Of a stretch of DNA of 6,843 bases, positions 1-5,609 are shown in pieces. The stretch lies in contig JADGPB010000125.1 of NCBI GenBank assembly GCA_017882655.1, positions 1 to 6,843 on the forward strand. Direction: 5' to 3'. The DNA is from Propionibacteriales bacterium. Its GTDB lineage: Bacteria; Actinomycetota; Actinomycetes; Propionibacteriales; Propionibacteriaceae. Each line of letters starts with the position of its first letter. Position 1 is the first letter of the stretch. A program made the position numbers and the translations under genes. The notes under the pieces are model-generated. The model did not search any database. It saw nothing but the letters and a program-made list of their open reading frames with translations, and was not told where the DNA came from.

Positions 1-105
1 GCGTGTCACGTGATCAGTTCGACAGGTCGTTCCCTGGTCACCGGACACAGCCAGGCTGCAGGGGCCACCTTCATGGGCTCGGTCTCAGCCTGCGATGCAG
101 CGGGA
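1..105. other. Non-coding downstream flank of the glycosidase gene
   Basis: This short stretch lies beyond the stop of the glycoamylase-family gene. I see no gene in it that looks real: the open frames crossing it are antisense shadows of the high-GC glycosidase gene. It contains the 8-bp palindrome TCACGTGA at 6-13 and a weak CCTGG/CCAGG inverted pair around 32-56, but no stem followed by a T-run that would make a convincing terminator. Confidence 0.5.
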
Positions 106-1653
106 TCAGATGGAGAACTGCTCGGGAGAGATGACTGGGCGGAGCGCCGACTCGACCGAGGGTGTGGCGAAGTACCTTCGAAGCCCGTCACGGGTCACCA
201 CGTTGCCGATCGCGCCCATGATCATCGACTGGTCGAGCGACAGGTGCCATCGCGAGATCTTCCCCGAGCGCGTACCGACGGCGTCGTAGAAGCCGCCCCT
301 TCCGTACGCTCCGAGCTTGTTCTGGATCCCTACGAGGTTCGCCGTCGCCTCGGCCGGCGCGTGGAGCATCGCCAAGAAGGACGCGTGGGGCGTGACGATG
401 CCGTCGCCGTACGTGGTCGGCGGGTTCGACCAGACGTAGTTCGTCTTCTCATGGTCGCTGAAGTAGCCGTCAGGGTTGAGGCCGAGCGCGTCGACGCCGT
501 ACACGTCGTAGCTGCCGTACGGGTCGTTCGAGGGCGAGAAGCCCCAGTAGCCGTACTTGGCGTCGACCATGCCGTGGTAGATCTGCGCCGCGACGTGGTT
601 GGGGTGGTTCTTGCCCCAGGAGCCCGGCGCCCAGGTCGCCTCGGGCACGAACAGGTCGGGCATGAGCTCCTCGAACATCGAGCCGCCCCAGCCCGGGACG
701 ACGCGCAGGCCGTCGGGGTACGGGTAGCGGTGGACGCCCTCGTACACGTCGACGCCCAGGTACGTACGGGTCTCGCCGACGGGCGGCTCCTCCGGCCAGG
801 TGTAGTCCGGCGGGAACGTACGCCACGTCGCGTAGTAGGCACCGCCGGGGATCTGGCCGCGGACGATGCCGAGGTAGGTGATCATGCGGGTCTCGGAGAC
901 TGCCGTGTCGTAGTGGTTCGGGACGTACCAGACGTCCGGGCCGCCGACGCCGTTCAGCGGCGGCAGCTGGACCAGGTCGGTACGGTCCGGGTTCGTCGCG
1001 GTGAAGAACCCGCCGTAGTTGGCCCCGGGCTGGCGCGCGAACGAGCGGTCGAAGAAGACGTCCCAGCGCATCGGGGTGAAGAGCGCCAGCGCCGCCTTGC
1101 GGTTGGACGGGTCCGCGTTCGCCACCACCCAGAGCGCCGCACCGAGCCACCCCATGTCGACGCTCGACACGAACGGGCGGATGACCTCACCGGTGTCCAC
1201 TGACGTGGTCAGGACGCTGCCGTCGCGGATGTCGTACCAGTTGTAGTACATGCCGGACGGCGCGTGGCGCTTCATGCGGGCGAGGGTCTTCAGCGTCTGC
1301 GCGATGCGTTGACGGCACTCGCCGGGAGTGATGATGCCGAGGTCGCGCGCGACCACGCAGCTCCACAGGTAGCCGCCGATGTTGGTGGGAGAGGTGTTGT
1401 GGACGCGCCCGGTCAGGGTGCCGGGGATCTTGTCGGAGACGAGTCCGGTGCCGGGGTCGGCCATCGCGACCAGCGACGACCAGGTGTCGGACGCCCATCG
1501 GATCAGCTGCGGACGCCCGGCCGGCTTCTTGTCGTGCACGGGCGGGGACGCGAACGCCGTGAGGGTCGGGATGGTCGGCAGGACGAGGCCCGCGGCGATG
1601 CCGGCGCCGCCGGCGAGTAGGTGTCGTCGGGAGGGATTCTGGGCTTGGTTCAT
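106..1653 (-). CDS. Tat-exported glycoamylase-family (PF10091) glycoside hydrolase
   Basis: Encodes 515 residues. The N-terminus has a twin-arginine signal (SRRHLLAGGAG, R9 and R10), a hydrophobic stretch to about residue 34, and a likely signal-peptidase site AFA|SPP after residue 35, so the mature enzyme should be outside the membrane. The mature part matches the glycoamylase-like (PF10091) alpha/alpha-barrel pattern: SPTNIGGYL near 88-96, MYYNWYD 135-141, SSVDMGWLG 163-171, YDTAVSETRMITYLGIVRGQ 248-267, WGGSMFEELMP 322-332, YGYWGFSPS 367-375, and the C-terminal FYDAV 455-459 plus LSLDQSMIMGAIGN 471-484. Known relatives include GH144 beta-1,2-glucanases and the C-terminal domain of cyclic beta-1,2-glucan synthases; the substrate here is not shown by the sequence. 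The ATG at 1653 is preferred because GAGGAG lies 7 bases upstream and the signal peptide begins there. Codons further upstream look non-coding. The gene is monocistronic and divergent from the alpha/beta hydrolase. Confidence 0.9.
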   Translation of the reverse strand: MNQAQNPSRRHLLAGGAGIAAGLVLPTIPTLTAFASPPVHDKKPAGRPQLIRWASDTWSSLVAMADPGTGLVSDKIPGTLTGRVHNTSPTNIGGYLWSCVVARDLGIITPGECRQRIAQTLKTLARMKRHAPSGMYYNWYDIRDGSVLTTSVDTGEVIRPFVSSVDMGWLGAALWVVANADPSNRKAALALFTPMRWDVFFDRSFARQPGANYGGFFTATNPDRTDLVQLPPLNGVGGPDVWYVPNHYDTAVSETRMITYLGIVRGQIPGGAYYATWRTFPPDYTWPEEPPVGETRTYLGVDVYEGVHRYPYPDGLRVVPGWGGSMFEELMPDLFVPEATWAPGSWGKNHPNHVAAQIYHGMVDAKYGYWGFSPSNDPYGSYDVYGVDALGLNPDGYFSDHEKTNYVWSNPPTTYGDGIVTPHASFLAMLHAPAEATANLVGIQNKLGAYGRGGFYDAVGTRSGKISRWHLSLDQSMIMGAIGNVVTRDGLRRYFATPSVESALRPVISPEQFSI

Positions 1654-1728
1654 GGGAGATCTCCTCGGAGTAGCGGGGGCGAGGTCGGCCGGGCATTGGT
1701 GCGGCGGTGCACACGGCTCTCCGGATTC

Positions 1729-1753
1729 ACTGTATGTCGGGCGTCGCGACGCC
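1729..1753 (-). promoter_or_regulatory. Putative glycosidase promoter -10 box with adjacent 14-bp palindrome
   Basis: On the minus strand TACAGT (1734-1729) fits the actinobacterial TANNNT -10 pattern and would give a 5' leader of about 70 bases. Five bases upstream of it is the perfect 14-bp palindrome GGCGTCGCGACGCC (1740-1753), which would lie between the -10 and -35 positions. That is where a repressor operator is often found. No good -35 hexamer is visible. The palindrome is seen directly; its role is inferred, and short GC-rich palindromes also occur by chance in such DNA. Confidence 0.35.
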
Positions 1754-1793
1754 TTCGATGAAACGGTCCCGGGCCGTCGTCGTTGGAACCCCG

Positions 1794-1817
1794 AGGAAGC
1801 GCTGGAAGCGCTGGAAG
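1794..1817. repeat. Tandem GGAAGCGCT repeats, LacI-operator-like cores
   Basis: GGAAGCGCT occurs twice in direct 9-bp tandem (1795-1803, 1804-1812) and is followed by GGAAG. Each copy has the self-complementary core AGCGCT (1798-1803 and 1807-1812). Actinobacterial LacI-family sugar repressors such as CebR bind sites like TGGGAGCGCTCCCA, so these look like half-perfect versions upstream of a glycosidase. They sit about 145-160 bases from the glycosidase start, upstream of the putative promoter, so direct repression is not assured. Confidence 0.3.
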
Positions 1818-1965
1818 ATAGAGACATCACGAGGATCTGCGTGACGACGGTCGCGCCGGAGAGCAGAGGCCTTAGTTGCTCTGGTGCTTCCCGTTGACGA
1901 GGCCGACGGGCATCACTCCCAGGGCCTCGATTGCGGACTGCCGCCAAGTTCCGCAGGATGGTCGT

Positions 1966-2739
1966 GTGAGCCACGACGCGCAGGACATCGGACTGGTGGG
2001 TGGCGACGCTCAGTTCTTGGAGGTCAACCAGGCGGGCCACGATGTTCCGGCAGTGCTGTGGCGTCCTCTACTCGAACTGCCACCCGTTGTGCTCCTGGCC
2101 CACGGTGGGAGTGGGTACAAGACCGATGAGTTCATCATCCGCATGGCAGGGCTTCTCCTGAAGCGAGGCATCGCGGTCCTGGCGATCGACGCTCCGTTTC
2201 ATGGGGACCGGTCCGTTCCTGGTGATGGGCAGCGCTCGTACCTAGACCACATGGTTAGGCAGGGCATGACTGAGGTCTGCGAAGAGACGTGCGCCGACTG
2301 GGCAGCGGCTCTGGATGCCGCCAGCGGCCATGCTGTCGACACGACCCGAGTCGGGTACGTCGGCTTGTCCATGGGGAGCAACTTCGGCTTCCCGTTGTGC
2401 GCCCAGCTCGGGGACCGGCTGCGGTGTGCGGTTGTTGGAAAACTCGGACTCGTCGTGGCCGACGGGTACCCCGGCATCGTTGCGGGGAGTGACGCTGTGA
2501 CTGGCGCTGCGCAGAGGCTGATCGCACCAGTCCTGATGCACATGCAGTGGGACGACGAAGTCTTCACTCGCGAAGGCCAACTCGCCCTCTTCGACCTGAT
2601 CGGATCTTCCAACAAGCAGTTGCTTGCGCGGCCGGGGCAGCATGGCTTGACACATCCGGAAGATGAGCAGTCCTGGGTCGCGTTCTTGGCACGGCATCTC
2701 GGTTCCAAAGGCGCGAGCAATCAGGAACGCAGGGCCTGA
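1966..2739 (+). CDS. Alpha/beta hydrolase, dienelactone-hydrolase type
   Basis: Encodes 257 residues from the GTG at 1966. No signal peptide is visible, so a cytoplasmic esterase- or thioesterase-like enzyme is expected. The alpha/beta hydrolase landmarks are in order: oxyanion-loop strand VVLLAHGGSG (41-50), AIDAPFHGDRS (73-83) as seen in dienelactone-hydrolase-like proteins, the nucleophile elbow GLSMG with Ser135, the acid MQWDDEV (Asp196 or Asp197), and the histidine region GQHGLTHPEDE (His226, alternatively His230). An in-frame ATG at 1876 would add 30 residues, but that stretch has no hydrolase features. The GTG has AGGA (1955-1958) 7 bases before it and gives a family-like N-terminus. 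Substrate is unknown. The gene is alone on its strand, divergent from the glycosidase and convergent with the small lipoprotein ORF. Confidence 0.85.
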   Translation: MSHDAQDIGLVGGDAQFLEVNQAGHDVPAVLWRPLLELPPVVLLAHGGSGYKTDEFIIRMAGLLLKRGIAVLAIDAPFHGDRSVPGDGQRSYLDHMVRQGMTEVCEETCADWAAALDAASGHAVDTTRVGYVGLSMGSNFGFPLCAQLGDRLRCAVVGKLGLVVADGYPGIVAGSDAVTGAAQRLIAPVLMHMQWDDEVFTREGQLALFDLIGSSNKQLLARPGQHGLTHPEDEQSWVAFLARHLGSKGASNQERRA

Positions 2740-2802
2740 CCGGCCGCCCGTTGCGCAGCAGAAACAGTGCCCGCTTCCTCACCGCCGCGGTTACCGTGCT
2801 GG

Positions 2803-2940
2803 TCAGGCGACGCCCCTGATGACCTTTGCCTTCTCGACCACTCCCGTTGCACTGCATCCCGCGAGCAACGAAAGCAGGACCAGCGAGGTTGCCGCGGTAA
2901 CTGCTCGACCTCGCCGGATCTCGCGCAACGCCCCACGCAT
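2803..2940 (-). CDS. Small lipoprotein ORF, 45 codons, possibly truncated
   Basis: The ATG at 2940 is preceded by AGAGGA about 4 bases upstream. It opens MRGALREIRRGRAV, a basic n-region, then a hydrophobic stretch TAATSLVLLSLLAGC that ends in a canonical lipobox LLAG|C with Cys29. A type II (lipoprotein) signal peptide is therefore clearly present. The mature part is only 17 residues (CSATGVVEKAKVIRGVA) before TGA at 2803-2805. Either this is a genuine very small lipoprotein or it is the 5' stump of a longer one lost by mutation; no clear continuation is visible in the other frames downstream. It lies 35 bases downstream of an IS end and in the same direction as the IS reading frame, so IS insertion may have replaced its upstream region. 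I do not recognise the family. Confidence 0.55.
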   Translation of the reverse strand: MRGALREIRRGRAVTAATSLVLLSLLAGCSATGVVEKAKVIRGVA

Positions 2941-2974
2941 GGATTCCTCTCATAGCAGTCGCGTCGACATTATC

Positions 2975-3109
2975 GGCTCTTCACAATCGAGGGTGTAGTT
3001 GGGGTCTGAATCCACCGGTCTCGAGTAGTGATCTGGTGATGTAGTTGGTGAGGTTGCGGAAGCCGAGGGCGGTGCCGCGAACCGACCACAGAAGCTCGTC
3101 CTTCCCAGG
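2975..3109 (-). mobile_element. ISL3-like insertion sequence remnant (transposase C-terminus plus one end)
   Basis: The minus-strand frame ending at the TGA in 2981-2983 reads GTALGFRNLTNYITRSLLE then TGGFRPQLHPRL, which resembles the extreme C-terminus of actinobacterial transposases that I recall as ISL3-type. At 2975 the plus strand begins GGCTCTTCACAATCGA, matching the GGCTCTTC terminal inverted repeats known in the ISL3 family, and the transposase stop overlaps it as expected at an IS end. Homology fades at about 3109, so more than 1 kb of the element, its catalytic residues and the other end are missing. The 8 bases beside the end, ACATTATC (2967-2974), would be the target-site copy. 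This is a dead relic; the family name is from memory of motifs, without a search. Confidence 0.7.
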
Positions 3110-3159
3110 ACCATCCGGATCACGTGCAGATTCGGATCCGTTCTGATGCCTGATGCTCC

Positions 3160-3978
3160 TCAGCCTGCGATCTCTGTAGTAAGGACATCGAACCGGTGCA
3201 GCGTGCTGGGGCCGAACACCATGGTGATCGGCACGTCCGCGGCGTCCCGGCCGCGGGCGATCGCGGTACGCCCTATGCGGGGAGAGTTGTGACGGGCGTC
3301 GAAGGTGCGCCAAGCGCCACCAAGGTAAGCCTCGAACCAGGCGCTGAAGTCCATCGGCCCGGGATCCGGCACGACCCCGATGTCACCCAGGTAGCCCGTG
3401 ACATAGCGTGCCGGGATGTTGAGGCAACGGCACAACGTGATCGCGAGGTGGGCGAAGTCCCGGCAAACCCCGATCCGCTCGGTGAATCCCCCCACCGCCG
3501 TCCGGCCCACCGCCGCGCTCAAGTAGTCGAAGACGAGGTGTCCATGGACGAAGTCGCACACTGCCTGCACCCGCGCCCACCCCAGTGACGTCGTGCCGAA
3601 GGTGTCCCAGGCGAACTGCAGGAGCTGGCTGTCCACCTCGCAGTAGCGGCTCGGGAGCAGGTAAGCCAGCGCTTCGGTTGGGATGTCGGCCACCGAGTGC
3701 TGCATCGCATCAGGCACCACCGGGTCGGGGATACCCGAGTCTCGAATCACGAAGTGGTTCCGCAGCCGGACCCGGCCGACATCAGCCGGCACCCGGATCC
3801 GGGTGCACCGGTTACCGAAGAGGTCGAAGTAGGGCACAGCCTGCAGCGGCGGATCGACGGTTAGGGTCTCGGGCTCCACCACGTCGGACGCCCGATCCGG
3901 GTGAAGCAGCAGCAGGGCGATCAGGGCGGTCGGCCCCGTCACTCCGAGTTCGATGTCGTACCCGAGCCGAATCAGCAT
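3160..3978 (-). CDS. Transglutaminase-like (cysteine protease fold) protein
   Basis: Encodes 272 residues with no signal peptide. Residues 1-105 form a beta-rich N-terminal region like the bacterial transglutaminase N-terminal domain (PF08379), with FDLFGNRCTRI and VRLRNHFVI. Residues about 115-230 are the transglutaminase-like core (PF01841): RVQAVCDFVHGHLVFDY, then the nucleophile motif GVCRDFAHLAI with Cys172, then LNIPARYVTGYLGDIG, then MDFSAWFEAYLGG and WRTFDARHN with Asp227. The canonical His would be expected at the position of Ser212 (FSAW); His230 lies close by. Family members may be proteases, amidases or cross-linking enzymes; the substrate here is unknown. The ATG at 3978 has a strong GGAGG 7 bases upstream. 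The gene lies 143 bases downstream of the UbiA-family gene on the same strand and ends next to an IS remnant. Confidence 0.88.
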   Translation of the reverse strand: MLIRLGYDIELGVTGPTALIALLLLHPDRASDVVEPETLTVDPPLQAVPYFDLFGNRCTRIRVPADVGRVRLRNHFVIRDSGIPDPVVPDAMQHSVADIPTEALAYLLPSRYCEVDSQLLQFAWDTFGTTSLGWARVQAVCDFVHGHLVFDYLSAAVGRTAVGGFTERIGVCRDFAHLAITLCRCLNIPARYVTGYLGDIGVVPDPGPMDFSAWFEAYLGGAWRTFDARHNSPRIGRTAIARGRDAADVPITMVFGPSTLHRFDVLTTEIAG

Positions 3979-4056
3979 GAATCTGCCTCCTCACGTGGCT
4001 GTTGCGTTCGGGAGGGCGCCGACGGCGGCCCACCCCACGCCGTGCCAACCTCGAAA

Positions 4057-4076
4057 AGCATAGACGCGGGATCCCG
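4057..4076 (-). promoter_or_regulatory. Putative transglutaminase-gene promoter with palindrome
   Basis: On the minus strand TATGCT (4062-4057) fits a TANNNT -10 box. Four bases upstream of it is the perfect 10-bp palindrome CGGGATCCCG (4067-4076). No clear -35 hexamer is present. If real, it would give the transglutaminase-like gene its own start of transcription with a leader of about 70 bases, separate from the UbiA-family gene. The palindrome is short and may be chance. Confidence 0.25.
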
Positions 4077-4121
4077 GCTGCTGCCGATGACCTTCGGCGA
4101 GGCGCTGTTCCTGGGCCCGAC

Positions 4122-4955
4122 TCAGAGGCGGATGCCCGAGAACGCGAAGGAGACCAGGTCGAGCGCTGCGATCAGGATTATCGCCAGGAAGAACCTCCGC
4201 GAGGACGGGTCGCCGAAAGCGAGGCGGACGGCCGCACCGGCCACCAGCACCGCTGCGGTGAAGCCGGCCCAGCGCCAGGGACCAGGTTGCCCGACCGGAC
4301 CGAAAAGGATCACCGCGGACGCGGTCAACAAGATTGCGGCGGCGGTCAGTGCGGTCGCCCTGGCGCCGATCCGATGTGGCAGTCCCCGGATCCCGGTGGC
4401 GACGTCATCGCCAAGGTCCGGAAGTACGTTGGCCAGATGGGCGGCCACGCCGAGCAACCCTCCTGCGGTCAGCGCCCAGGCCGCCGGCCACCGTGGCGGC
4501 GACGCCGACAGGGTCGCGGCCGCTGGGAGCATCCCGAAGGCGATGGCGTACGGCAGCCAGGACAGGACCGTCGCCTTCAGGCCCAGGTTGTAGGCCCAGC
4601 CGCACAGCACGATGGCCAGTGCAGCTGCGCCGCCGGGCCAGCCGAGTGCCGCCGAAAGCGCGAGTGTCGAGATGAGCGCGACAACCGCGGCGATAACGGC
4701 GACGCGGGGCTTCATTGCACCGGTCGCGACGGGTTTGTCGGACCGAAGCGCGGCCCGGTCCCGCTCGGCGTCGAGGTAGTCGTTGGACCAGCCAATCGAC
4801 AGCTGGCCGGTGAAGACCGCCACCGTCACCAGAGCCCCACGGCCGAGGGGGAGGTCCGCCAGCGCGACGAGCCCGGCACTGATTGCCGTGACGGCCACCG
4901 ATGGGATCGGGTGACTTGACAGGGCCAGCGCTCGGATCAGCTGGAATGAGGACAT
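4122..4955 (-). CDS. UbiA-superfamily membrane prenyltransferase
   Basis: Encodes 277 strongly hydrophobic residues with about seven to nine membrane segments. The two Asp-rich motifs that bind prenyl diphosphate through Mg2+ are present. The first is NDYLDAERD (58-66, NDxxDxxxD), followed by DKPVATG (73-79). The second is NVLPDLGDDVATGIRGLP (177-193). The SDKP-ATG and D-x-x-D-D-x-x-x-G-x-x-x-LP pattern resembles the chlorophyll-synthase/menaquinone-type branch of UbiA proteins, but no partner gene for quinone, chlorophyll or other lipid synthesis is nearby, so the acceptor substrate cannot be named. The ATG at 4955 gives the natural N-terminus for the family (SSFQLIRALALSSHPIPSVAV). No ribosome binding site precedes it, unlike most neighbours, which suggests leaderless translation. 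Confidence 0.9.
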   Translation of the reverse strand: MSSFQLIRALALSSHPIPSVAVTAISAGLVALADLPLGRGALVTVAVFTGQLSIGWSNDYLDAERDRAALRSDKPVATGAMKPRVAVIAAVVALISTLALSAALGWPGGAAALAIVLCGWAYNLGLKATVLSWLPYAIAFGMLPAAATLSASPPRWPAAWALTAGGLLGVAAHLANVLPDLGDDVATGIRGLPHRIGARATALTAAAILLTASAVILFGPVGQPGPWRWAGFTAAVLVAGAAVRLAFGDPSSRRFFLAIILIAALDLVSFAFSGIRL

Positions 4956-4967
4956 GACGAGATGCTA
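4956..4967 (-). promoter_or_regulatory. Putative leaderless promoter of the UbiA-family gene
   Basis: On the minus strand TAGCAT (4967-4962, TANNNT) ends 7 bases before the A of the start codon at 4955. That is the spacing seen between -10 boxes and transcription starts in actinobacteria, so the mRNA may begin with the ATG itself. The absence of any purine-rich ribosome binding site supports this. No good -35 box is evident. Confidence 0.4.
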
Positions 4968-5068
4968 GGGGAGTCAGTTGTCGGATGAACTACAAATGGA
5001 GCCGTTGCGTGCGCTCGGGCTGATGGTGAGCTGCCGGGCGCCCGCTTGGTGCACGAAGCCCGCGGAGG

Positions 5069-5464
5069 TCAGACGGTGTCGCGAAGCTGGTCAAGCGCCG
5101 CGTTCAGCGCGGCCGTGAGCTCGTGCGCCAGCGCGGCCATCCCGGGGTTCTCGGTGAGCGCTACGAGTGTCTGGGGATTGATCGCCTCGACGACGGTGAC
5201 CTCGCCGGTGTGCCGGATGACCACGTTGCACGGCAGTAGCAGGCCGATTGACGGCTCGATCTGGAGTGCGCGGTGGGCGAACTGAGGGTTGCAGGCGCCG
5301 AGGATGAGGTGCGGCTCGATCTCGACGTCGATCTTGTTCTTCAGCGTCTTCTGCATGTCGATCTCGGTGATGATGCCGAAGCCATTGTCAGCCAGTGCCT
5401 GTTTGACCTGCGGAACGACCTCGTCGAACGGCTGAACCAAGTCGATGCTCAGTGCGTAGCTCAT
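5069..5464 (-). CDS. DUF302 domain protein
   Basis: Encodes 131 residues that are nearly all one DUF302 (PF03625) domain. It opens VQPFDEVVPQVKQALADNGF (10-29), has GIITEIDMQKTLKNKI (30-45), and then the hallmark ILGACNPQFAHRALQIEP (54-71) and GLLLPCNVVI (74-83). Tail segments INPQTLVAL and the Leu/Ala-rich C-terminal helix are typical. There is no signal peptide or membrane segment. The biochemical role of the family is not established; the fold is a small alpha/beta dimer, and the conserved CNP and PCN cysteines (Cys58, Cys79) are candidates for ligand or metal contact. The ATG at 5464 has a perfect AGGAGG 6 bases upstream; longer in-frame upstream sequence overlaps the isochorismatase-like gene and is not real. 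It lies 145 bases downstream of that gene on the same strand. Confidence 0.9.
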   Translation of the reverse strand: MSYALSIDLVQPFDEVVPQVKQALADNGFGIITEIDMQKTLKNKIDVEIEPHLILGACNPQFAHRALQIEPSIGLLLPCNVVIRHTGEVTVVEAINPQTLVALTENPGMAALAHELTAALNAALDQLRDTV

Positions 5465-5482
5465 GACGTACCTCCTGTCACG

Positions 5483-5522
5483 ACGATACCGACCCTCGCG
5501 ACTCGCGTGCTCAAGCCGAGCA
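5483..5522 (-). promoter_or_regulatory. Putative DUF302-gene promoter with inverted repeat
   Basis: On the minus strand TATCGT (5488-5483) is a TANNNT -10 candidate, and TTGAGC (5514-5509) lies 20 bases upstream, a wider gap than the usual 17-18. TTGAGC is part of the inverted repeat TGCTC-AAGCC-GAGCA on the plus strand (5508-5522), five-base arms with a five-base centre. This could be an operator over the -35 region. The leader would be very short. Evidence is only pattern-level. Confidence 0.28.
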
Positions 5523-5609
5523 AAGTGAGGCGTCGGCCAGTGACCGTCGCTGCGACCGCCGCCTCGCGCTAGAACGGGTCCGAGCCGGAACAGCCTCACA
5601 CGGGCGAAG

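Larger units (their letters stand above)
1654..1965. promoter_or_regulatory. Divergent intergenic region, glycosidase / alpha-beta hydrolase
   Basis: A 312-base gap between two divergent genes. Open frames run through it on both strands, but their compositions (runs of S, R and P) look like high-GC noise. It holds a -10-like box and a 14-bp palindrome for the minus-strand gene, and a tandem pair of AGCGCT cores, each listed separately. GGAGATCTCC at 1655-1664 is a further 10-bp palindrome, overlapping the glycosidase ribosome binding site. I could not find a convincing promoter for the plus-strand hydrolase. Confidence 0.5.

Noticed and set aside
6..13. TCACGTGA palindrome near the left edge
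   Set aside because: An isolated 8-bp palindrome downstream of a gene, with no promoter or start nearby, is expected by chance.
10..1203. A 397-codon plus-strand frame antisense to the glycosidase
   Set aside because: It is rich in R, V, D and A with no recognisable domain, and lies opposite a gene with clear domain motifs. Long antisense frames are common in GC-rich DNA.
1894..1922. TTGACG as the -35 box of the alpha/beta hydrolase gene
   Set aside because: The hexamer is good, but nothing like a TANNNT -10 box lies 16-19 bases downstream.
1654..2040. N-terminal extension of the glycosidase frame back to 2040
   Set aside because: The extension has no family similarity and would overlap the divergent hydrolase gene; the Tat signal and ribosome binding site fix the start at 1653.
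2734..2808. GCCTGACC / GGTCAGGC inverted repeat between the convergent hydrolase and lipoprotein genes, as a terminator
   Set aside because: The arms are 8 bp but the loop is about 59 bases, and there is no T-run, so a terminator hairpin is unlikely.
4002..4919. A 305-codon plus-strand frame over the UbiA-family gene
   Set aside because: It is a shadow of the membrane protein on the other strand, rich in R, G, D and Q without motifs.
5035..5059. CGGGCGCCCG and the adjacent imperfect palindrome GCTTGGTGCACGAAGC downstream of the DUF302 gene, as a terminator
   Set aside because: The first has no loop, the second has only a four-base outer stem, and neither is followed by a T-run in the transcript direction.
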